Source: Dactylorhiza incarnata (lineage: Eukaryota; Streptophyta; Magnoliopsida; Asparagales; Orchidaceae). From it: a stretch of 64,000 nt of DNA. The position numbers and the translations under genes are program-made. The notes beneath the pieces are model-generated. The model was not told the origin of the DNA. It did not search any database and saw only the letters and a list, made by a program, of their open reading frames with translations. This document shows, piece by piece, positions 22,156-33,600 of this stretch. The stretch lies in contig JAWHQI010000148.1 in assembly GCA_033032865.1 (NCBI GenBank), positions 2,127,501 to 2,191,500 on the forward strand. The letters run 5' to 3'. Numbering within the stretch: the stretch's first letter is position 1; every line of letters begins with the position of its first letter.

Positions 22156-24386
22156 TGATACGTAAAATTCGAGATATATTTTCTATAAATTCTACGAACT
22201 ATAGGCAAGAGTACATATCATTCATAGTATATAATATTTTAAAAGAAACTATCAAGTGTCGTATTTCACGGGGCTGTTGAGTACTTCTACTCACGCAAAT
22301 TAATATTATTTTATCTGAATATAGAATTGATTTTATGAAAAGAAAAATATAAAGGAGAGAAACATTTGATCATGAATCAATTTATAGAAAATCAATAAGT
22401 AAAACTAAAATTCAAAGGTGTTTGATGCAAATAACTCGACCGTGGAGATTCCCAAATCATGATAGCACCTCTCTCTAGAAATACTACCAACTAACCTTAG
22501 GTTGATCGATTAAGATCCCTCAGTCAGTCGAAACTCCTAATCTTGCTTTATGATGTGAACACCACCATTAAATTTGACTCTAATTTGGAAGATTTTTGTC
22601 ACCCTCTCTCGAGTGGTGCATCCAACTCCTTTCACTGATGAGTGATCTTCTCGTATTCATAGATCTCTCGATCAACTTGAATATAGATCTAAATTGACTA
22701 TCATATACTAGAAATATGAAATCAATAGTTTAAAAATCAAAGGTGAAGCGAGCTTTCTAAATCAAAGCTTATGAAATCAAAAAGATTACATAATTAATTA
22801 GCTAAATATATCATCCGATCAAATGCCGAAAAGTTAGTTAAACATGTTAAAAGGAAAGAACATTTTTATAAGTAAGAAAGGGATTACAAATTGCAATAAA
22901 AGTAAATTCTATACTAGGAATTGAGATTACAAGATAGAAAGTAAAATGCAAGAAAAAGTACAGAAAATGAAGCTAAAAATGCTCTAATCGAAGCAGGGAC
23001 TGAGTGATGATCAACTAGGTTGTAACTGGCTTTTATAGGCAAAAAATTCCAACTACACGCCCTTGGTCACGCCCATGACCTAGGGCATGTAACCTAAATT
23101 TAACTGCCAAATAAAAGCCGGGAACATTTGGAGAAAACCGCCAAAATTGATAGTAGCTCAAAGTGACACGCCCTCGAACACGCCCATGTCCAAGGGCGTG
23201 TCTAGCTTAATCTGGAACAGTACGCAGAATGACTCAATCTGGAGTCAATTTAGTAGTTTGTCGAAGTGACATGGGTGTGTCATGGGTGACACGGTCGTGA
23301 CATGGTGGTAGTTGTAATGGGCATGATGACGGGCTTGATAACGATTTAATAACAAGAAAAAAATGATACCACTAGCGGTAGCTCGAATTAGATGGGAGAG
23401 TCGGTGCTCTGGACTAAGGTCATGGCCGTGACCCATTAGTTACGCCCTTGGACACGCCCGTATCCAAGGGCGTGTAATTTTAAAATGAGCCAGTGACCTA
23501 GGGCCTATACTTAGAAAAGTAAATTCTATACTAGGAACTGAAATTACAAGACATAAAATAAAATGCATGTAAGAAAAGTACGTAAAATAAAGCTAAAAAT
23601 GATACATTCGAAGTAGGGATGAGATCATGATCAACTTGGCAGTAACTGGCTTTAATAGATAAAAAATTCCAAGTACATGCCCTTGGTCATGCCCGTGACC
23701 TAGGGCGTGTAACCTAAATTTAACCCCCAAATAAAACTTGAACATTAGGAGAAAAACTGCCAAAATCGGTAGTAACTCGAAGTAACACGCCCTAGGACAC
23801 CCCCGTGTTTAAGGGCGTGTCTAGCTGGATCTGAAATATTCTACGGAATGGCTCGATCTGGAGTCAATTCAGTAGTTTCTTGTAGTGACACGAGCGTGTC
23901 ATGGGTGACACGGGCTTGACATGGTGGCAACAGTATTGGGCATGATGACAGGCTTGGCATCGATCCAAAAGTAAGAAGAAACATTATCGTCGGTGGTTTC
24001 TCAAATTAGCTGGGAGAGCCGGTGCTCTGGACTAAGGTCATGGCCATGACCCATGATTCACGCCCTTGGTCACGCTCATTTCCAAGGGTGTGTAATTTTA
24101 AAATAGATGGAAGTCATTTTCTAGCATTCTTGGAGAGGGCATGATCGTGAGCTATGTCATGTCCTAGGTCACGGGCGTGACCTAGGGCGTGTACCTTGCA
24201 ATTTTGGCAGAAATGCTTCAAACTATCTCCTGATCACATCTATGAGCTCAAAATTGCTATCAACATCCCAATTATTCTTTAAAACATAAAAGATGCGAAT
24301 TAGACTATAATTAATATAAAATAAAATAAAATAATTATTTAATTTATGAAAATTATAATAAAATATATATGAATAATGTATTATCA
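22156..24386 (-). repeat. LTR of the Athila relative
   Basis: About 2,231 bp, starting TGATACGTAAAATTCG and ending TATTATCA. It shares the 5' block (GTCGTATTTCACGGGG, TGAGTACTTCTACT) with 8,966-9,120. It is longer than the Athila LTR because of an internal duplication. No clear PBS is left at 22,140-22,155. Confidence 0.78.
22901..24110. repeat. 618-bp tandem duplication within the LTR
   Basis: AGTAAATTCTATACTAGG starts at 22,901 and again at 23,519. Both copies contain the CACGCCC/GGGCGTG dyads (23,052; 23,677) and the GGTGCTCTGGACTAAGGTCA block (23,403; 24,022). Confidence 0.8.
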
Positions 24387-24773
24387 CACATCTCATTGAA
24401 CAAAACAATATCATCTGTAAATAATAAACACAAAGGTATTTCTTGTTGGATATGTCCGGTGAGCTCATCTGAGACAAGGGTAAGAAGATAATGGCTTAAA
24501 ACTGACCCTTGATGTAAGACAGTAGTGATACAGAATTCATGTGTTAATCCTCCAGATGTCCTCACCCTCTTCACTGAATTTGTATACATATTGTTGATTA
24601 TGTCAATGTACGATACATTTACACCTTTCTTTTCTAAGGCTCTCCATAAGACCTCTCTTGGAACTATATCATAATCATTCTCAAGATCGATAAAAAATAT
24701 ATGCAAATCATGTTTTTTCTCGATAGTTGTCAATGAGTGTCCTCAAGAGGTGTATAACTTCCATGGTCGACCG
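24387..24773 (-). pseudogene. LINE reverse transcriptase fragment
   Basis: The minus-strand frame reads FIDLENDYDIVPREVLWRAL, GVNVSYIDIINNMYT, RTSGGLTHEF, VLHQGSVLSHYLLTLV and LLFTDDIVLFNEMC. These match plant LINE (L1-type) RT. FTDD occupies the FADD active-site position with both Asp intact. Upstream codons (GRPWKLYTS then TTIEKKHDL) show a stop or frameshift. The right edge is cut by the copia element, the left by the Athila relative. Part of a LINE whose other pieces lie at 31.4, 33.4 and 40.8 kb. Confidence 0.88.
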
Positions 24774-25064
24774 GGAAAGTGCATAATGTGCCTCTGAGTA
24801 TTCTCTAGAGGGGGTGAATAGAGATTTAAAAAAATCTTTACACTAAATATCCACACACAATAAAAATAACTACTCTAATAACTATGCATCCAGCAATCAC
24901 AACTCAGAATAAAGTAGAAATGGAAAGCAGTAATCAGTAAGCAATACCAGCAAGGAGACAACACATAAAAGCAATGCAGAAGACATAAGAATTTTATAGT
25001 GGTTCCCCAAAATGTGGGTAGTCCACTCTTCTCCCACCTTGGTAGGATTGCACTAACATTGCCT

Positions 25065-25200
25065 AAGTCTTTTGATAAGGAGACTCTCAGAACCACTGAG
25101 TCTTTTGATAAGGAGACTCTTAGAACCACTGAGTCTTTTGAAGGAGACTCTTAGAACCACTGAGTATTTTGCTAAGGAGACTCCTAGAACCACTGAATCC
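25065..25200 (-). repeat. 33-bp tandem hairpin array in LTR
   Basis: Four to five units. In transcription direction a perfect 6-bp stem GAGTCT/AGACTC (for example 25,098-25,103 with 25,114-25,119) holds a loop containing CCTTATCAAAA. Spacers read CAGTGGTTCTAA. Two units keep the full loop and two have variants. A matching array is at 58,859-58,975 in the other SIRE-like LTR. Confidence 0.85.
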
Positions 25201-25859
25201 TTTGAGGAGGGATTCTTAAAACACTTTCACAGTTGCAGAATAAGAACAGTAGAAGAGGAGGAAGAAGAGAATTGGATTCTTCAGTTAGAATCCTTCCTCA
25301 GCTATCTCTCTGGATGCTGTTGATTCTATATACTTCAGGATCTGAATATAATGAACCCTTGCTTAAGATAGTGATGATTGCAAGGGGTATGAGCTTTGAT
25401 CCTGATCCTCTCTACACTTTTGTTCTCTTGCTGCTATATGATATAGAAGAGGAAGCAACAATCTTGTTGTGTTGTTTTCTTGTGCAGAGAAGTTATTCTT
25501 CTATTCTGTCTTAGGGCTAGAGGAGGAAGAAGAAGACCGAAGATTTCGACTGAGAGAATAATAGGTATATTTTCTTTCGTCCCCAGCATACTTATTCTCT
25601 ATTGATTTGTGTTTGAATTTCTTTATTCTTCTGGACTGTCCTTAGAAGGAATGTCCATTGGATAAAAAATATTTCCTTCTATTTCTGTTCCCGACCCGTC
25701 AATACTGATTTGAATATCTTCCAAGAATGTCATTGTTGTTTCTCTGGAATACTCCATTCCATTCTTGGCAATAAATAAGCCGTTAGAAAGTAGCTTTCAA
25801 CTTTGTAGACCTTTTGAAATGGTATTAGAAAAGACAACAGAAAACATACTTTTTCTGAT

Positions 25860-26222
25860 TGTATTTGACGCTGCATCGACTTCATTATTCGTCATATCGA
25901 CGCACCTCTGAGTTCTTATAGAAGTAGCTTTGAATTCCTTCTTAGCTATGGCTGAACTCAGATGTCGACTTTGCATCGAGTAATTATCGACGTATTCATT
26001 GAGTTGAAGAATCTGATTTGAACTTCATCTTCTGCGTCGAATTGGAGTTGAAGTTATGTTGACTTCTAAGATGGCTTCGACAGACTCTTCCTTTTGCATC
26101 GAGTTCATTTCGAAGTTGCGTCGACATCACTTGATACTTCGACATGCAATCTAAGTTACTTCGACTTTTATTCAGAGTTGCGTCAAATTCTAGTTGAAGT
26201 TGCGTCGACATAATTTCGACGC
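25860..26222. repeat. TCGA-rich short repeats in U3
   Basis: Many GTTGCGTCGA, TTCGACGCA and TTCGACTT variants with no strict period. The U3 of the copia element at 57.9-58.1 kb has a comparable cluster of a different unit. Confidence 0.65.
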
Positions 26223-26406
26223 AAGTTTTAACTCAACTGAATTTGTGCTTCTCTTAGACCTGGTCTTGACACTCTAAGTGAATGTGATATCCTAGGACAT
26301 CTAATGACCAGATTACCCTCTCTATACAATATGGGTAATACATCCTAGATGATGAAATCACATTAAAATAATTTGTTAGATAAATCATAAGGGTTTTTTT
26401 CCAACA

Positions 26407-26420
26407 ATCTTCCCCTATTT
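26407..26420 (-). promoter_or_regulatory. Polypurine tract
   Basis: The minus strand reads AAATAGGGGAAGAT directly before the LTR start TGTTGG. Confidence 0.75.
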
Positions 26421-26624
26421 ATCTTAACAAAATTTACAATTTGATTAAGTGATTTCAAACCTACTTTGACATAAAATTAAATACAAACACATATACATAG
26501 AACAATATTGACATTATAAACACACAGACAATATGATAAACTTTCAAGAAATCATATTGTTCTTCATAATCATGATAGCTGTATCCACAAGATTATATAA
26601 TATAATTTGCTTACCTGTACAATA

Positions 26625-28374
26625 CTATTCTTTTTCTGGAGTTTTCCTCTTCCTTGAGAACACTTGTGGTATCACCTTTCTTGGATCAATTACAACATGC
26701 TCATTCTCCTCTTCATTAGTCCTATCGGCTTCTTTGTGAGTGTGATCTTCTTTGCAAGGCTCCCCTAGAGATTGTACTTTCTTTTCAACAGCTAGAGCAA
26801 CCTCCTTAGAAATCATTGATACTTCATCCAAGAGTTGATCATCTTCTAGAAGCTCCCCCCTGAGTTGATGAAAGCATCTCCTCCTGAGTTTGTGCAGGAA
26901 CCTCCCCCTGGGTTACTTCAGGGATTTCTGCAACTGGCTACCCCTAAAAATGTGCATCCTCTAATAGAACATCTGGAATTGTTGTTTGAAATACAATTAG
27001 TTTATTAGGATTATCAGGGTTAGAAACTTCACCAGTCTTATCCTTCTCTTGACCACTCTTTACTTGATTAAGCATCTCCTCCTCCTGGATCTTCTCCTCC
27101 TTCTGAACCTTACTTATAAGGGAGGTTAAGAATTCTTTAATTATTATGGAGGAGGATACATTTGATTTTAGTGCCAGGAGGGACTCTTTTGATTCTTGCA
27201 ACTCTGTCTCCATTTGGGAGTACTTGTAATTGAACTTTCTGGCATGAGCAACCAGTTAATTAGCAAATATACTTATGGCTAGTCCTACTGCTTTAGAAAT
27301 TACTTGCTCAATATCAAAAGAATATTTGGAATGGGTGATAGGTACAAGAGATGTGTCATTGAGAGAATTTTCTTTTGTAACAACATTGATATTTGGGAAA
27401 TCTTGGTGGACTGGAGATTGCGGTAGAGAAGCAGGATGGATATCTAGAGGATTTTCTGTAAGAATGGTGATGGATGTTTGCTGTTGTTGCTGTTGGAGGG
27501 AAATCTATGGTGTAGGTTCTGGAGCTGTAGTAGATGGGATGAACTGGAAGTCTTGAACAGTAGTTTCATCTTGGATGATATCTTATTGGGCTGCTGGAAT
27601 GTCCTGTGCTGGAGGGTCTGGTAGATTTTCCTCTGTATCCTGTGGAACTAGAGAAGGAGGAGGTGAAGGTGCAGCTTGACCAGACTTTAGAATCTGCCTG
27701 GTCCACTTGGAGAAGATTTAAATGTTTATTCTCTTTCCTGGATGAATAAGCACTCCTTTAGAGTTGCACACCATTGGATAATGGTGGAACAGTACCTGGC
27801 TCATGATTCTCATATAAGCATTCTCTTTATGAGAGTATTTATGATCAATTAACTTTAAAAGACATTTCCCCCAGTTGATTTTCTTATTTAGAACCAGGAT
27901 TCTCATTATACAGAGCTGTTGTGTGGGGATGACATCATAAGTAGATATCTTGCATAGCAGCACCTTCCCCAATATATCAGCTTGAAATCTATACTCCTCT
28001 ACCACACCATTCTTCTTCTGATTTATTAGCTTTTCCTTCCTGAATTGCATGATCTGTAAGGCCTTACTGGTATCTTCCCCTGTCAGTTCATCTGGATCAC
28101 TACTAGCTGCAAGGTCAAATGTTTGACTTATCATTTCCTCTGTAATATTTATGTCAGTCCCAGAGATTCTCCCATTGAGGGATCCATCATCTCCTATGTG
28201 AAGATTGTCTTTCAACTCTGTCAGTTCAATATCAAACATCCTGCACCTCGTTGAGATCAACTGTGTCAACCCGGCAGTATGAAATAACCCAAGAATGGCC
28301 TTGAAATTTTTAGAGGTTGCATTGAAGGAGTCCACATCAACATCAAAGCCAAAGCTGATCTTAGGAGGAGCCAT
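26625..28374 (-). pseudogene. Extra ORF of the pol-less copia element
   Basis: Best start is ATG 28,374 (MAPPKISFGFDVD), just after a TTTTGCAG splice-acceptor-like tract. The open frame could also extend to 28,524. About 219 residues form a globular part: FKAILGLFHTAGLTQLI, MFDIELTELKDNLHI, ITEEMISQTFDLA, a FQADILGKVLLCKIST region and an INWGKCLLKLIDH helix. This resembles the plant transposon-associated protein found as an extra ORF in SIRE-like elements; the function is unknown. The frame stops at 27,718. It then continues in phase through a Pro/Gln-rich stretch and a coiled-coil piece (METELQESKESLLALKS, 27,213 on) to 26,944, with several stops. 26,831-26,625 is a shifted remnant. Confidence 0.62.
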
Positions 28375-28524
28375 TGATTCTGTGGTGAAGTACCTGCAAA
28401 AGAGAAAAGAGAGAGAGAGAGGCAAGAACATGAGAGAGCTGGAGAGGAGGAAAGCACTAGAGGAAGGTGAAGAGAATTCTAAAGAGAAATTAATTCGACG
28501 CCCATGCTGCTTAAAAGAAGACAA

Positions 28525-29435
28525 TTCGTCGTAACTTAGGGTTGTATTCGAAGTACCGTCAACAAAGATTAATATTCAGTGCATCAAAATGTGTCGAAGC
28601 AGCTTCTAGAGGTGAAACTGCGTGCGCTTGTCATGTCGACATTGCGTCGATTATAATTTGATGCACCTCCAAATTTGTAGAGCAACTATTAAATCGACGT
28701 ATGCATCGATATGAAATCGACGTTGCATCAAATGCTATTTGAATTATCTGATTCAGATGGCTCTCAAAGCTGGCGTCAAATAGAATTAGGCGATACATCA
28801 AATTCTATTCGACGCAACTCTGAATATACAGTTCTATTTTCTTAGAAAATTCTTGCTATTTTTCCCAGCAATAATTTTTATTAAGAATATTACTTATAAT
28901 ATTATTTTTATGAACTATAAAATCAATAAAGGATTTTATATTAGAGATCACTCCCTTTGAGTATAAGTTGTTTATTATTTATCATTTAGTTCTTTCATTT
29001 CCCTTCACTCTCTCTGAGGGGGAAGAACCCTCATCTTCCAGCATAAGCAACTTAAACATTAGAAGGTATCCAGGTTACCTTGAGCCATTTGCTTTTACCA
29101 ATATAAGTAGATATGAAAGAATAAAATGGTCTTTCATGGTATCCTTTTGGATGACAGAGGATTAGTTTACCTAACCTATGTTTATTATCTTGGCACTAAA
29201 AATGTGCATTGAATGAATCTACATATAATAGATCTGCAGATTGTCTTATGATTCTACTTTTGATTTAGATTTATGGGTTTGTCTGGATTATTTTTCTTAG
29301 CATTTCCCTTTTTACTTGTACAATTTGCTATATGAAATGTAGTGATTTTATCAGGATTATTATTGTTCTGTTCTTTAATGGTTACACTACTCTCATTTAT
29401 TTGATACTAGGTCTAACAAATCTAACTGGATTTTT
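28525..29435. other. Non-coding stretch where pol is missing
   Basis: AT-rich sequence with scattered TCGA-containing words (28,495-28,810) similar to the LTR. I see no protease, integrase, RT or RNase H motif on either strand. Confidence 0.65.
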
Positions 29436-30931
29436 TCAGGCAGGTCTACTAGGGACTTCTGTGCTAGTGGATGGGTCTGCTCCCAGACCTAGGTGCTTAA
29501 ATCTCATGGATAGATTTTGTGTAATATCCTTGAGCTTTTGACTCTTCCCACTGAGTGAGTCCACAAAGGCCTTTGGCTTGGTTAGCTCTTCTTTTAGGTT
29601 TGATTTTTCATTTGTTACTTCAGTTAGTTCTGATTCCTTATTATGAATTTGATTTCTTAAATCCTGATTTACTGAGTATTGATCATCTTTCTTGAAGTTT
29701 TCCAATTCTTCCCTAACTGTTTCTATTTCTTTTTGCACCTTAAGATAATCATTACGGATTTCTTTAAAGCAAATTTTAAATCTTCTCAATCAAAGTCAAA
29801 ATTTTCAAAAAGGCTTACCTGATCTCCTTCATCATCTGAGGAGATCCCTAATGTCATCAGGAAGGCATCTTCAGCAACTTCTTCATCACTTTCTGATGAA
29901 GAGGAGCTTAACTCTGCTTCAGAGTCACTCCAAGTTTTATCAATGAAACCTTTTCCTTTCTTCTTGTCTTTCTTCCTGAAAGACTTCTTCTTATGCTCCT
30001 ATTTGCTGCTCCTCCTGTCCCTTTGTTCTTGTGGACACTAGGGGCTATGTGCGCTGGCTTATTGTAGGAGAAGCAGATCACTTCCTTCTTTGGAGTCTTA
30101 TCAAATTTGGGTTTTGAGTTCCACTCTTTTTTTCTCGAGTCTTCTGTCTTGACCCACTTTCTGAATCTCCTTGCTAAGAGACCGAACATATCATCTTCAG
30201 GAGTGGAGGAATCTCCTTCAACAACCTTCAAGGCAAGACTCCTTTGGATGGGAGTTGAGACTGTCTCCTTAGCCTATGATTCAGCCTTGCTCTTCAATAG
30301 GATCTCATAAGATTTGAACTTTCCTAACAAAGCATCAATTGAGATCTCTCTATGGCATCTGGACTCTCTGATAGCCCAGATCTTTGAGTCCCATGAGCTT
30401 GGGAAGAATATGAGGATCTTATCATTGATTTCTGTCAAGGATATCTCCTTGTCTATACCTTTTAATTCATTTATTATAGTACTAAATCTATCATACGTTT
30501 CTGCAAAACTTTCCTAAGCTTTCTTTTGAAAGTTCTCATACTGGGATATGAGTAGGGACTTCCTATCCTTTCTTTCATCAAAACTCCCTTCTACAATTCT
30601 GGAAAGAGATTCCCAGATCTCTTTTACTGATTGGCCGTCAACAACTTTCTGGAAAACGTCGTCTGACATTGTGGAGACCATAATATTCATTACCTTGGAA
30701 TCACATGTCTTCTGCTTTTTCTCAGCATCTGTCCACTCATTTCTTGGGACAACTTCCTGTATTGCAGATCCACTGACATCCTTTTTGTATGGTGCTGGGA
30801 CCTGAAACAATGACATTAAAAATGTCTTCATCAATAGAGTTTAAATATAATTTTATTATGGCCTTCCAGAGTGTAAACTTATTCAAGTTACACATTGGTG
30901 GTCTTGTTGATGCATAGTCCTTATAGCACAT
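29436..30931 (-). pseudogene. SIRE-like copia gag, broken
   Basis: Starts at 30,931 with STRPPMCNLNKFTLWKA, closely matching the gag at 59,356. After a frameshift near 30,780 the body follows: MNIMVSTMSDDVFQKVVDG, KEIWESLSRIVEG, then, beyond a stop at 30,514, ISLTEINDKILIFFPSSWDS and LLGKFKSYEILLK. The zinc knuckle reads CFSYNKPAHIAPSVH: the second and last Cys of CX2CX4HX4C are replaced, so it could not bind zinc normally. The C-terminal coiled coil (29,789-29,436, EIETVREELENFKKDD and KESELTEVTNEKSNLKEEL) corresponds to 60,700-60,900 in the other element. It would have formed the capsid shell. Confidence 0.82.
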
Positions 30932-31022
30932 TTTTTTTTATAAAATAGTTTCTGATAATCTTAAATAAATAAATAAGAGTGAGGAGATCGTTTGATCAAG
31001 GTGTTAACCTTTTAATGGTCAA

Positions 31023-31040
31023 CCTCCCTCTGATACAAAT
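31023..31040 (-). promoter_or_regulatory. Primer binding site, initiator tRNA-Met type
   Basis: The minus strand reads TTGTATCAGAGGGAGG next to the LTR end. The usual copia site is TGGTATCAGAG, so one position has changed. Confidence 0.8.
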
Positions 31041-31408
31041 TGAAAGTGCATAGTGTGCCTCTGAGTATTCTCTAGAGGGGTGTGAATAAAGATTCAAAAA
31101 ATCTTTATACTAAATATGCACACACAATCAAAATAACTACTCTAATAACTATGCATTCATCAATCCTAACTCATAATAAAGTAGAAATGGAAAGCAGTAA
31201 TCAGTAAGAAAAAACAATAAGGAGACAACACAGAAAAGCAATGCAGAAGACACATGAATTTTATAGTGGTTCCCCAAAATGTGGGTAGTCCACTCTTCTA
31301 CCACCTTGGTAGTCCACTCTCAGAACCACTGAGTATTTTGATTAGGAGACTTTGAGAACCACTGAGTCTTTTGCTAAGGAGACTCTTAGAACCACTGAGT
31401 CTTTCCAT
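31041..31408 (-). repeat. Truncated 5' LTR
   Basis: Starts TGAAAGTGCATAGTGTGCC, matching 24,774 onward. It includes two to three hairpin units (31,320-31,405), then stops abruptly where LINE sequence resumes. Confidence 0.85.
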
Positions 31409-31667
31409 TTTTCATCTTTTCCAGAACATCATATACCTTCGATGCTTAAATTTTATGATAAAAAGGTATGTTCTTATACTCCGATTTACTTAACTCTTCC
31501 AAGCTCAGTTCTTTGTCATTTTCTCCATTGTAGAGTTGATAAAAATATCTTTTTCATCGCTACTTAATAGCCACATCATTCGTCAGTACCATATCTGTTT
31601 CATCCTTTATGCATTTAACTTGGCTTAAATCCCTTATCTTTCTCTCTCTAGTTATAACAAATATATA
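31409..31667 (-). pseudogene. LINE fragment upstream of the RT core
   Basis: The minus strand reads ERKIRDLSQVKCIKDETDMV then, through stops, KRYFYQLYNGEN, SLEELSKSEYKN and VYDVLEKMKNGK. These are the conserved steps before the RT fingers in plant LINEs. The expected next segment (about 110 residues before the 24,773 piece) is absent. Confidence 0.82.
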
Positions 31668-31749
31668 TACTATTATATAAAGAAGAAATGTCATTTGGTG
31701 CAACATTAGAACTACCCAAAATACCCTTTCAATTAAAAAAAAAACAATT

Positions 31750-32122
31750 TCTTTCATGTGGAGAGAGAAAGAGAGTGGAGAGAGAGGAGAGAGGATGAGC
31801 CGTAGGAGGAAAGAGAAAGAGAGTGGGAGAGAGTGGAGAGGGAGAGAGAGATTTTTTTTTAAATTATATACGTATATTTTTTTACAAAATAAATATTGTA
31901 ATATTTATGTATATTTGTTTACGGTCATTTCGAGTACTCATATGTATATGTTGCGGGCGCAGCCCGCAGACGCGTCAAGCACAGGTGTGTGGAGGCGGGC
32001 GAAGCTTGACTTGATGCGGCCGAAGGCCGCCCGACAGCATGGCGCCAGGGGCGGGCGAAGCCCGCTGTTGCCGGAGGGATATTGTCGCGCTTGGTCGTAG
32101 GGACGGAGCCCCGTGTCGGGCA

Positions 32123-32125
<3 letters not shown>
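31750..32125 (+). repeat. Left inverted arm with GC hairpin series
   Basis: A GAGAGA-rich tract, an AT-rich block (TTTTTTTACAAAATAAATATTG), then GC-rich sequence. The latter has GCGGGC-GCA-GCCCGC (31,953), GCGGCC-GAA-GGCCGC (32,016) and GCGGGC-GAA-GCCCGC (32,051) hairpins spaced about 35-60 bp apart. It pairs with 32,632-33,025. Confidence 0.78.
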
Positions 32126-32163
<38 letters not shown>

Positions 32164-32189
32164 GAGTGACAGGGCACGGGGGCCCCCCA

Positions 32190-32335
32190 TGCAGGCGGCG
32201 ACATTCGGCACGGGCGATGACATTCGGTGGTGGCGACATTCGGCAGGGTGACATTCGGCGGTGGCGACATTCGGCGGGGCGACATTCAGCAGGGGTGGCG
32301 ACATTCGGTGGGGGCGACATTCGGCAGGGGTGACG
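32190..32335 (+). repeat. GACATTCGG short tandem repeats
   Basis: Eight to nine copies of GGCGACATTCGGC-type words with 16-24-bp spacing. Confidence 0.8.
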
Positions 32336-32631
32336 ACTTTTTTGTGAGATTAAAAAATAGGTCATATGGCACTTATTTTTCAATAAATTTAGGGGTAAAA
32401 TTGTAATTTCATGTTGTAGGGTACTCTACACCTTCATAGTTTTAGGTCACGCCCTAGTAGGTTTAGGAGACCTATGAAAAAGTGGAGAGAGAGGGAGCGG
32501 TTTGATTCGACGGCTGATGAAATATCATGCCAGATTCAACGACTGTAATCATTTCAACGGCTTTAAAATTCTTAGGTTTGATTTTTATTTATATATGGTA
32601 AAGATATATATATATATATATACACACACAC

Positions 32632-33025
32632 GAGTGCCCGACACGGGGCTTCTCCCCTATGGTCAAGCGCGATAGTACCCGGCCTCGAACGATGGGCTTC
32701 GTCCACCCCTGGCGCGATGCTGTCGGGCGGGCTTTGGCCGCATCCAGGAGGGCTTCAGTAGTATCCAGGTGGGCTTCGCCGCCTCCGCACAGGCTTCGCC
32801 CGTGCTCGACACTTTCGTGGGCTGCGCCCGCAACATGTACATATGAGTACTCAAAATGACCGTAAAAAAATATACATCAATATTACAATATTTATTTTGT
32901 AAAAAAATATGTATATACTTAAAAAGATTATTTTTTTCTCTCTCTCTCTCCCTCCCTCTCTCTCTCTCTTTCCCTCTCCGCCCCACTCTCTCCCCCTCTC
33001 TTCTCTATTTCTATCTCTCTCTCTC
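32632..33025 (-). repeat. Right inverted arm
   Basis: The reverse complement of this segment aligns with the left arm in the same order: GTGCCCGACACGGGGCT end, gggcgaagccc-like hairpins, TTGCGGGCGCAGCCC, the ACTCATATGTACATG block and the GAGAGA-rich outer part. Differences are frequent, so the arms are old. Confidence 0.78.
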
Positions 33026-33085
33026 GTAAGATCCAACGTTGGAAAATGAAAGCATGGAGAATGTTATATTCCCTTATATAACAAA

Positions 33086-33600
<515 letters not shown>

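Larger units (their letters stand above)
20606..24386 (-). mobile_element. Athila-related element without pol, 3' end lost to Tat element 1
   Basis: The right LTR (22,156-24,386) is homologous to the Athila LTR. The internal part shares the CACCCCCCATA and GGTGCCTCCCAAGAGCGCTTTG segments with the Athila element (compare 12,053 and 12,319). Between these landmarks and the LTR are only about 1.1 kb with short gag-like frames, so protease, RT and integrase are absent. The left LTR is not seen; Tat element 1 ends at 20,605 inside this element's 3' untranslated region. 20,606-21,100 is AT-rich and non-coding. Confidence 0.72.
24774..26406 (-). repeat. 3' LTR of the pol-less copia element
   Basis: 1,633 bp in the plus-strand view, from GGAAAGTGCATAATGTGCC (TG mutated to GG) to TTTTTTTCCAACA. 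In transcription direction it begins TGTTGGAAAA, like TGTTGGAACAACCC at 57,774. Confidence 0.85.
24774..31408 (-). mobile_element. Pol-less SIRE-like copia element (gag plus extra ORF)
   Basis: 3' LTR 24,774-26,406, PPT, extra ORF, gag, PBS and a truncated 5' LTR 31,041-31,408, all minus strand. Gag is homologous to that of the copia element at 59.4 kb. No protease, integrase, RT or RNase H sequence exists between gag and the extra ORF. It is therefore nonautonomous in structure, like TR-GAG-type elements. It lies in the LINE; right-LTR truncation and missing LINE sequence point to a later deletion at 31,408. Confidence 0.82.

Noticed and set aside
20606..24391. CACAT at 20,606 and 24,387 as a target duplication
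   Set aside because: The left side follows the Tat LTR end and the element has no left LTR there. Both sites are in CACACAT low-complexity sequence, so the match is probably chance.
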